From Balanoglossus misakiensis (lineage: Eukaryota > Hemichordata): a stretch of DNA of 64,000 nt. Where the stretch lies: positions 10,540,001 to 10,604,000 of the forward strand of contig CM082594.2 in assembly GCA_040954595.2 (NCBI GenBank), written 5' to 3'. Positions within the stretch are counted from its first letter, which is position 1, and each line of letters starts with the position of its first letter. Both the position numbers and the translations under genes were made by a program. The notes beneath the pieces were generated by a model. That model saw nothing but the letters and a program-made list of their open reading frames with translations. It was not told the DNA's origin and did not search any database. Shown in pieces: positions 54,241 through 64,000 of this stretch.

Positions 54241-57200
54241 AGCTCAGGAAAATCGTGAAAAATCGACGATTTTTCGACTTTGCGAATTTTGAAAATTTGT
54301 TCATTTTTTGAAAAAACCATGGGTTATAGCTCAGGAAAATCGTGAAAAATCGACGATTTTTCGACTTTGCGAATTTTGAAAATTTGGTCATTTTTGAAAA
54401 AACCATGGGTTATAGCTCAGGAAAATCGTGAAAAATCGACGATTTTTCGACTTTTGCGAATTTTGAAAATTTGGTCATTTTTTGAAAAAACCATGGGTTA
54501 TAGCTCAGGAAAATCGTGAAAAATCGACGATTTTTCGACTTTGCGAATTTTGAAAATTTGGTCATTTTTTGAAAAAACCATGGGTTATAGCTCAGGAAAA
54601 TCGTGAAAAATCGACGATTTTTCGACTTTGCGAATTTTGAAAATTTGGTCATTTTTTGAAAAAACCATGGGTTATAGCTCAGGAAAATCGTGAAAAATCG
54701 ACGATTTTTCGACTTTGCGAATTTTGAAAATTTGGTCATTTTTGAAAAAAACCATGGGTTATAGCTCAGGAAAATCGTGAAAAATCGACGATTTTTCGAC
54801 TTTGCGAATTTTGAAAATTTGGTCATTTTTGAAAAAAACCATGGGTTATAGCTCAGGAAAATCGTGAAAAATCGACGATTTTTCGACTTTGCGAATTTTG
54901 AAAATTTGGTCATTTTTTGAAAAAACCATGGGTTATAGCTCAGGAAAATCGTGAAAAATCGACGATTTTTCGACTTTGCGAATTTTGAAAATTTGGTCAT
55001 TTTTTGAAAAAAACCATGGGTTATAGCTCAGGAAATCGTGAAAAATCGACGATTTTTCGACTTTGCGAATTTTGAAAATTTGGTCATTTTTTGAAAAAAC
55101 CATGGGTTATAGCTCAGGAAAATCGTGAAAAATCGACGATTTTTCGACTTTGCGAATTTTGAAAATTTGGTCATTTTTTGAAAAAAACCATGGGTTATAG
55201 CTCAGGAAAATCGTGAAAAATCGACGATTTTTCGACTTTGCGAATTTTGAAAATTTGGTCATTTTTTGAAAAAAACCATGGGTTATAGCTCAGGAAAATC
55301 GTGAAAAATCGACGATTTTTCGACTTTGCGAATTTTGAAAATTTGGTCATTTTTTGAAAAAAACCATGGGTTATAGCTCAGGAAAATCGTGAAAAATCGA
55401 CGATTTTTCGACTTTGCGAATTTTGAAAATTTGGTCATTTTTTGAAAAAACCATGGGTTATAGCTCAGGAAAATCGTGAAAAATCGACGATTTTTCGACT
55501 TTGCGAATTTTGAAAATTTGGTCATTTTTTGAAAAAACCATGGGTTATAGCTCAGGAAAATCGTGAAAAATCGACGATTTTTCGACTTTGCGAATTTTGA
55601 AAATTTGGTCATTTTTTGAAAAAACCATGGGTTATAGCTCAGGAAAATCGTGAAAAATCGACGATTTTTCGACTTTGCGAATTTTGAAAATTTGGTCATT
55701 TTTTGAAAAAACCATGGGTTATAGCTCAGGAAAATCGTGAAAAATCGACGATTTTTCGACTTTGCGAATTTTGAAAATTTGGTCATTTTTTGAAAAAACC
55801 ATGGGTTATAGCTCAGGAAAATCGTGAAAAATCGACGATTTTTCGACTTTGCGAATTTTGAAAATTTGGTCATTTTTTGAAAAAAACCATGGGTTATAGC
55901 TCAGGAAAATCGTGAAAAATCGACGATTTTTCGACTTTGCGAATTTTGAAAATTTGGTCATTTTTTGAAAAAAACCATGGGTTATAGCTCAGGAAAATCG
56001 TGAAAAATCGACGATTTTTCGACTTTGCGAATTTTGAAAATTTGGTCATTTTTTGAAAAAAACCATGGGTTATAGCTCAGGAAAATCGTGAAAAATCGAC
56101 GATTTTTCGACTTTGCGAATTTTGAAAATTTGGTCATTTTTTGAAAAAACCATGGGTTATAGCTCAGGAAAATCGTGAAAAATCGACGATTTTTCGACTT
56201 TGCGAATTTTGAAAATTTGGTCATTTTTTGAAAAAACCATGGGTTATAGCTCAGGAAAATCGTGAAAAATCGACGATTTTTCGACTTTGCGAATTTTGAA
56301 AATTTGGTCATTTTTTGAAAAAACCATGGGTTATAGCTCAGGAAAATCGTGAAAAATCGACGATTTTTCGACTTTGCGAATTTTGAAAATTTGGTCATTT
56401 TTTGAAAAAACCATGGGTTATAGCTCAGGAAAATCGTGAAAAATCGACGATTTTTCGACTTTGCGAATTTTGAAAATTTGGTCATTTTTTGAAAAAACCA
56501 TGGGTTATAGCTCAGGAAAATCGTGAAAAATCGACGATTTTTCGACTTTGCGAATTTTGAAAATTTGGTCATTTTTTGAAAAAACCATGGGTTATAGCTC
56601 AGGAAAATCGTGAAAAATCGACGATTTTTCGACTTTGCGAATTTTGAAAATTTGGTCATTTTTTGAAAAAACCATGGGTTATAGCTCAGGAAAATCGTGA
56701 AAAATCGACGATTTTTCGACTTTGCGAATTTTGAAAATTTGGTCATTTTTTGAAAAAACCATGGGTTATAGCTCAGGAAAATCGTGAAAAATCGACGATT
56801 TTTCGACTTTGCGAATTTTGAAAATTTGGTCATTTTTTGAAAAAAACCATGGGTTATAGCTCAGGAAAATCGTGAAAAATCGACGATTTTTCGACTTTGC
56901 GAATTTTGAAAATTTGGTCATTTTTGAAAAAACCATGGGTTATAGCTCAGGAAAATCGTGAAAAATCGACGATTTTTCGACTTTGCGAATTTTGAAAATT
57001 TGGTCATTTTTTGAAAAAACCATGGGTTATAGCTCAGGAAAATCGTGAAAAATCGACGATTTTTCGACTTTGCGAATTTTGAAAATTTGGTCATTTTTTG
57101 AAAAAACCATGGGTTATAGCTCAGGAAAATCGTGAAAAATCGACGATTTTTCGACTTTGCGAATTTTGAAAATTTGGTCATTTTTTGAAAAAACCATGGG

Positions 57201-60200
57201 TTATAGCTCAGGAAAATCGTGAAAAATCGACGATTTTTCGACTTTGCGAATTTTGAAAATTTGGTCATTTTTTGAAAAAACCATGGGTTATAGCTCAGGA
57301 AAATCGTGAAAAATCGACGATTTTTCGACTTTGCGAATTTTGAAAATTTGGTCATTTTTTGAAAAAACCATGGGTTATAGCTCAGGAAAATCGTGAAAAA
57401 TCGACGATTTTTCGACTTTGCGAATTTTGAAAATTTGGTCATTTTTTGAAAAAACCATGGGTTATAGCTCAGGAAAATCGTGAAAAATCGACGATTTTTC
57501 GACTTTGCGAATTTTGAAAATTTGGTCATTTTTTGAAAAAACCATGGGTTATAGCTCAGGAAAATCGTGAAAAATCGACGATTTTTCGACTTTGCGAATT
57601 TTGAAAATTTGGTCATTTTTTGAAAAAACCATGGGTTATAGCTCAGGAAAATCGTGAAAAATCGACGATTTTTCGACTTTGCGAATTTTGAAAATTTGGT
57701 CATTTTTTGAAAAAACCATGGGTTATAGCTCAGGAAAATCGTGAAAAATCGACGATTTTTCGACTTTGCGAATTTTGAAAATTTGGTCATTTTTTGAAAA
57801 AACCATGGGTTATAGCTCAGGAAAATCGTGAAAAATCGACGATTTTTCGACTTTGCGAATTTTGAAAATTTGGTCATTTTTTGAAAAAACCATGGGTTAT
57901 AGCTCAGGAAAATCGTGAAAAATCGACGATTTTTCGACTTTGCGAATTTTGAAAATTTGGTCATTTTTTGAAAAAACCATGGGTTATAGCTCAGGAAAAT
58001 CGTGAAAAATCGACGATTTTTCGACTTTGCGAATTTTGAAAATTTGGTCATTTTTTGAAAAAACCATGGGTTATAGCTCAGGAAAATCGTGAAAAATCGA
58101 CGATTTTTCGACTTTGCGAATTTTGAAAATTTGGTCATTTTTTGAAAAAACCATGGGTTATAGCTCAGGAAAATCGTGAAAAATCGACGATTTTTCGACT
58201 TTGCGAATTTTGAAAATTTGGTCATTTTTTGAAAAAACCATGGGTTATAGCTCAGGAAAATCGTGAAAAATCGACGATTTTTCGACTTTGCGAATTTTGA
58301 AAATTTGGTCATTTTTTGAAAAAACCATGGGTTATAGCTCAGGAAAATCGTGAAAAATCGACGATTTTTCGACTTTGCGAATTTTGAAAATTTGGTCATT
58401 TTTTGAAAAAACCATGGGTTATAGCTCAGGAAAATCGTGAAAAATCGACGATTTTTCGACTTTGCGAATTTTGAAAATTTGGTCATTTTTTGAAAAAACC
58501 ATGGGTTATAGCTCAGGAAAATCGTGAAAAATCGACGATTTTTCGACTTTGCGAATTTTGAAAATTTGGTCATTTTTTGAAAAAACCATGGGTTATAGCT
58601 CAGGAAAATCGTGAAAAATCGACGATTTTTCGACTTTGCGAATTTTGAAAATTTGGTCATTTTTTGAAAAAACCATGGGTTATAGCTCAGGAAAATCGTG
58701 AAAAATCGACGATTTTTCGACTTTGCGAATTTTGAAAATTTGGTCATTTTTTGAAAAAACCATGGGTTATAGCTCAGGAAAATCGTGAAAAATCGACGAT
58801 TTTTCGACTTTGCGAATTTTGAAAATTTGGTCATTTTTTGAAAAAACCATGGGTTATAGCTCAGGAAAATCGTGAAAAATCGACGATTTTTCGACTTTGC
58901 GAATTTTGAAAATTTGGTCATTTTTTGAAAAAACCATGGGTTATAGCTCAGGAAAATCGTGAAAAATCGACGATTTTTCGACTTTGCGAATTTTCAAAAT
59001 TTGGTCATTTTTTGAAAAAACCATGGGTTATAGCTCAGGAAAATCGTGAAAAATCGACGATTTTTCGACTTTGCGAATTTTGAAAATTTGGTCATTTTTT
59101 GAAAAAACCATGGGTTATAGCTCAGGAAAATCGTGAAAAATCGACGATTTTCGACTTTGCGAATTTTCAAAATTTGGTCATTTTTTGAAAAAACCATGGG
59201 TTATAGCTCAGGAAAATCGTGAAAAATCGACGATTTTTCGACTTTGCGAATTTTCAAAATTTGGTCATTTTTTGAAAAAACCATGGGTTATAGCTCAGGA
59301 AAATCGTGAAAAATCGACGATTTTTCGACTTTGCGAATTTTGAAAATTTTGGTCATTTTTTGAAAAAACCATGGGTTATAGCTCAGGAAAATCGTGAAAA
59401 ATCGACGATATTTCGACTTTGCGAATTTTCAAAATTTGGTCATTTTTTGAAAAAACCATGGGTTATAGCTCAGGAAAATCGTGAAAAAATCGACGATTTT
59501 TCGACTTTGCGAATTTTCAAAATTTGGTCATTTTTTGAAAAAACCATGGGTTATAGCTCAGGAAAATCGTGAAAAATCGACGATTTTTCGACTTTGCGAA
59601 TTTTCAAATTTGGTCATTTTTTGAAAAAACCATGGGTTATAGCTCAGGAAAATCGTGAAAAATCGACGATTTTTCGACTTTGCGAATTTTCAAAATTTGG
59701 TCATTTTTTGAAAAAACCATGGGTTATAGCTCAGGAAAATCGTGAAAAATCGACGATTTTTCGACTTTGCGAATTTTGAAAATTTGGTCATTTTTTGAAA
59801 AAACCATGGGTTATAGCTCAGGAAAATCGTGAAAAATCGACGATTTTTCGACTTTGCGAATTTTGAAAATTTGGTCATTTTTTGAAAAAACCATGGGTTA
59901 TAGCTCAGGAAAATCGTGAAAAATCGACGATTTTTCGACTTTGCGAATTTTCAAAATTTGGTCATTTTTTGAAAAAACCATGGGTTATAGCTCAGGAAAA
60001 TCGTGAAAAATCGACGATTTTTCGACTTTGCGAATTTTCAAAATTTGGTCATTTTTTGAAAAAACCATGGGTTATAGCTCAGGAAAATCGTGAAAAATCG
60101 ACGATTTTTCGACTTTGCGAATTTTCAAAATTTGGTCATTTTTTGAAAAAACCATGGGTTATAGCTCAGGAAAATCGTGAAAAATCGACGATTTTTCGAC

Positions 60201-63200
60201 TTTGCGAATTTTCAAAATTTGGTCATTTTTTGAAAAAACCATGGGTTATAGCTCAGGAAAATCGTGAAAAATCGACGATTTTTCGACTTTGCGAATTTTA
60301 AAATTTGGTCATTTTTTGAAAAAACCATGGGTTATAGCTCAGGAAAATCGTGAAAAATCGACGATTTTTCGACTTTGCGAATTTTCAAAATTTGGTCATT
60401 TTTTGAAAAAACCATGGGTTATAGCTCAGGAAAATCGTGAAAAATCGACGATTTTTCGACTTTGCGAATTTTCAAAATTTGGTCATTTTTGAAAAAACCA
60501 TGGGTTATAGCTCAGGAAAATCGTGAAAAATCGACGATTTTTCGACTTTGCGAATTTTCAAAATTTGGTCATTTTTTGAAAAAACCATGGGTTATAGCTC
60601 AGGAAAATCGTGAAAAATCGACGATTTTTCGACTTTGCGAATTTTCAAAATTTGGTCATTTTTTGAAAAAACCATGGGTTATAGCTCAGGAAAATCGTGA
60701 AAAATCGACGATTTTTCGACTTTGCGAATTTTGAAAATTTGGTCATTTTTTGAAAAAACCATGGGTTATAGCTCAGGAAAATCGTGAAAAATCGACGATT
60801 TTTCGACTTTGCGAATTTTGAAAATTTGGTCATTTTTTGAAAAAACCATGGGTTATAGCTCAGGAAAATCGTGAAAAATCGACGATTTTTCGACTTTGCG
60901 AATTTTGAAAATTTGGTCATTTTTTGAAAAAACCATGGGTTATAGCTCAGGAAAATCGTGAAAAATCGACGATTTTTCGACTTTGCGAATTTTGAAAATT
61001 TGGTCATTTTTTGAAAAAACCATGGGTTATAGCTCAGGAAAATCGTGAAAAATCGACGATTTTTCGACTTTGCGAATTTTTAAAATTTGGTCATTTTTTG
61101 AAAAAACCATGGGTTATAGCTCAGGAAAATCGTGAAAAATCGACGATTTTTCGACTTTGCGAATTTTGAAAATTTGGTCATTTTTTGAAAAAACCATGGG
61201 TTATAGCTCAGGAAAATCGTGAAAAATCGACGATTTTTCGACTTTGCGAATTTTCAAAATTTGGTCATTTTTTGAAAAAACCATGGGTTATAGCTCAGGA
61301 AAATCGTGAAAAATCGACGATTTTTCGACTTTGCGAATTTTCAAAATTTGGTCATTTTTTGAAAAAACCATGGGTTATAGCTCAGGAAAATCGTGAAAAA
61401 TCGACGATTTTTCGACTTTGCGAATTTTCAAAATTTGGTCATTTTTTGAAAAAACCATGGGTTATAGCTCAGGAAAATCGTGAAAAATCGACGATTTTTC
61501 GACTTTGCGAATTTTCAAAATTTGGTCATTTTTTGAAAAAACCATGGGTTATAGCTCAGGAAAATCGTGAAAAATCGACGATTTTTCGACTTTGCGAATT
61601 TTGAAAATTTGGTCATTTTTTGAAAAAACCATGGGTTATAGCTCAGGAAAATCGTGAAAAATCGACGATTTTTCGACTTTGCGAATTTTCAAAATTTTGG
61701 GTCATTTTTTGAAAAAACCATGGGTTATAGCTCAGGAAAATCGTGAAAAATCGACGATTTTTCGACTTTGCGAATTTTCAAAATTTGGTCATTTTTTGAA
61801 AAAACCATGGGTTATAGCTCAGGAAAATCGTGAAAAATCGACGATTTTTCGACTTTGCGAATTTTCAAAATTTGGTCATTTTTTGAAAAAACCATGGGTT
61901 ATAGCTCAGGAAAATCGTGAAAAATCGACGATTTTTCGACTTTGCGAATTTTCAAAATTTGGTCATTTTTGAAAAAACCATGGGTTATAGCTCAGGAAAA
62001 TCGTGAAAAATCGACGATTTTTCGACTTTGCGAATTTTCAAAATTTGGTCATTTTTTGAAAAAACCATGGGTTATAGCTCAGGAAAATCGTGAAAAATCG
62101 ACGATTTTTCGACTTTGCGAATTTTGAAAATTTGGTCATTTTTTGAAAAAACCATGGGTTATAGCTCAGGAAAATCGTGAAAAATCGACGATTTTTCGAC
62201 TTTGCGAATTTTGAAAATTTGGTCATTTTTTGAAAAAACCATGGGTTATAGCTCAGGAAAATCGTGAAAAATCGACGATTTTTCGACTTTGCGAATTTTG
62301 AAAATTTGGTCATTTTTTGAAAAAACCATGGGTTATAGCTCAGGAAAATCGTGAAAAATCGACGATTTTTCGACTTTGCGAATTTTGAAAATTTGGTCAT
62401 TTTTTGAAAAAACCATGGGTTATAGCTCAGGAAAATCGTGAAAAATCGACGATTTTTCGACTTTGCGAATTTTGAAAATTTGGTCATTTTTTGAAAAAAC
62501 CATGGGTTATAGCTCAGGAAAATCGTGAAAAATCGACGATTTTTCGACTTTGCGAATTTTGAAAATTTGGTCATTTTTTGAAAAAACCATGGGTTATAGC
62601 TCAGGAAAATCGTGAAAAATCGACGATTTTTCGACTTTGCGAATTTTGAAAATTTGGTCATTTTTTGAAAAAACCATGGGTTATAGCTCAGGAAAATCGT
62701 GAAAAATCGACGATTTTTCGACTTTGCGAATTTTGAAAATTTGGTCATTTTTTGAAAAAACCATGGGTTATAGCTCAGGAAAATCGTGAAAAATCGACGA
62801 TTTTTCGACTTTGCGAATTTTGAAAATTTGGTCATTTTTTGAAAAAACCATGGGTTATAGCTCAGGAAAATCGTGAAAAATCGACGATTTTTCGACTTTG
62901 CGAATTTTGAAAATTTGGTCATTTTTTGAAAAAAACCATGGGTTATAGCTCAGGAAAATCGTGAAAAATCGACGATTTTTCGACTTTGCGAATTTTGAAA
63001 ATTTGGTCATTTTTTGAAAAAACCATGGGTTATAGCTCAGGAAAATCGTGAAAAATCGACGATTTTTCGACTTTGCGAATTTTGAAAATTTGGTCATTTT
63101 TTGAAAAAAACCATGGGTTATAGCTCAGGAAAATCGTGAAAAATCGACGATTTTTCGACTTTGCGAATTTTGAAAATTTGGTCATTTTTTGAAAAAACCA

Positions 63201-64000
63201 TGGGTTATAGCTCAGGAAAATCGTGAAAAATCGACGATTTTTCGACTTTGCGAATTTTGAAAATTTGGTCATTTTTTGAAAAAACCATGGGTTATAGCTC
63301 AGGAAAATCGTGAAAAATCGACGATTTTTCGACTTTGAGATTTTTTGATATAAATTTGGTCATTTTTTGAAAAAACCATGGGTTATAGCTCAGGAAAATC
63401 GTGAAAAATCGACGATTTTTCGACTTTGCGAATTTTGAAAATTTGGTCATTTTTTGAAAAAACCATGGGTTATAGCTCAGGAAAATCGTGAAAAATCGAC
63501 GATTTTTCGACTTTGCGAATTTTGAAAATTTGGTCATTTTTTGAAAAAACCATGGGTTATAGCTCAGGAAAATCGTGAAAAATCGACGATTTTTCGACTT
63601 TGCGAATTTTGAAAATTTGGTCATTTTTTGAAAAAACCATGGGTTATAGCTCAGGAAAATCGTGAAAAATCGACGATTTTTCGACTTTGCGAATTTTGAA
63701 AATTTGGTCATTTTTTGAAAAAACCATGGGTTATAGCTCAGGAAAATCGTGAAAAATCGACGATTTTTCGACTTTGCGAATTTTGAAAATTTGGTCATTT
63801 TTTGAAAAAACCATGGGTTATAGCTCAGGAAAATCGTGAAAAATCGACGATTTTTCGACTTTGCGAATTTTGAAAATTTGGTCATTTTTTGAAAAAACCA
63901 TGGGTTATAGCTCAGGAAAATCGTGAAAAATCGACGATTTTTCGACTTTGCGAATTTTGAAAATTTGGTCATTTTTGAAAAAACCATGGGTTATAGCTCA
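54240..64000. repeat. satellite subfamily B: tandem 87 bp monomers, continuing past the window
   Basis: About 112 copies. It differs from A by GGTCATTTTTTGAAAAAACC in place of the CTTCAAATCTTG segment, GGAAAATCGTGAAAAATCG instead of GGAAAACCTTCAAAAATCG, and CGACTTTGCG instead of CGAGTTTGCG. Phase recurs at 57181 and 58921, exactly 20 x 87. A G/C variant at the centre of GCGAATTTT(G/C)AAAATTTGG sorts into blocks: G in 54290-58960, then G and C blocks alternating to about 62040, then G again. Length changes are single A or T gains and losses in homopolymers. One monomer at 63331-63360 is scrambled. Because 87 is 29 codons, long frames stay open on both strands; they have no start, stop or codon evidence of being genes. 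Confidence 0.96.

Noticed and set aside
54410-58921. Several long minus-strand frames of up to 667 residues made of a 29-residue repeat
   Set aside because: They arise because the satellite period (87 bp) is a multiple of three; frames are also open on the other strand, and there is no promoter, splice or codon-bias evidence.
50485-64000. CRISPR-like array of regular repeats
   Set aside because: Repeats are contiguous without unique spacers, in a eukaryotic genome.

Overview
The window is nuclear DNA from a ciliated invertebrate animal. All protein genes except one are cut by GT-AG introns, mostly 100-500 bp. Start-codon contexts, AATAAA signals and TATA/CCAAT/heat-shock promoter elements are all metazoan in style. 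The orthologues present (axonemal dynein DNAH6, alpha-tubulin, constitutive HSC70, a RING/B-box TRIM protein, a mitochondria-eating-protein-like gene) and HSC70 intron positions that, as far as I recall, equal those of vertebrate HSPA8 suggest an invertebrate deuterostome, for example a cephalochordate or hemichordate. The species cannot be fixed from this sequence.

Layout. 90-1388 (minus): a five-exon gene for a small secreted protein with one Ig domain. It lies head-to-head with DNAH6 across a gap of a few hundred bp that carries forkhead, RFX-half-site and YY1-like motifs. 1741-28353 (plus): a complete axonemal dynein heavy chain gene, DNAH6. My splice model has 65 coding exons and joins in frame to about 4205 residues. 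Its 3.1 kb penultimate intron hides two charged, in-frame candidate cassette exons, and another intron holds two inverted-repeat elements. 29409-32656 (minus): a five-exon gene for a 435-residue protein with a central coiled coil and a C-terminal domain like that of mitochondria-eating protein (SPATA18/MIEAP). It is convergent with DNAH6 and has a good RFX X-box upstream. 34575-35732 (minus): an intronless TRIM gene (RING, two B-boxes, coiled coil, no C-terminal ligand domain). 35733-40490: gene-poor, with microsatellites. 40495-43226 (plus): alpha-tubulin with its first intron directly after the ATG. 44158-50379 (plus): HSC70/HSPA8 with nine coding exons, a non-coding first exon, a promoter heat-shock element and two more perfect heat-shock elements in intron 1.

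50485-64000 is satellite DNA. About 13.5 kb of head-to-tail 87-88 bp monomers start about 100 bp after the HSC70 poly(A) signal and run off the right edge. There are two subfamilies: A (88 bp, 50660-53950) and B (87 bp, 54240-64000). Hybrid monomers lie at their junction, larger duplicated blocks occur inside B, and the left edge has diverged monomers that look inverted. Each monomer carries three dyad symmetries and short matches to pol III A- and B-box cores. The long reading frames across the array arise because 87 is a multiple of three; I do not call them genes.

Function. The left two thirds leans towards cilia and sperm: an inner-arm dynein heavy chain, tubulin, a spermatogenesis-linked family, and forkhead/RFX-type sites near several of these genes. 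Whether this is a co-regulated cluster or chance is not decidable here. The most novel material is the satellite, the DNAH6 cassette exons and the small Ig gene.
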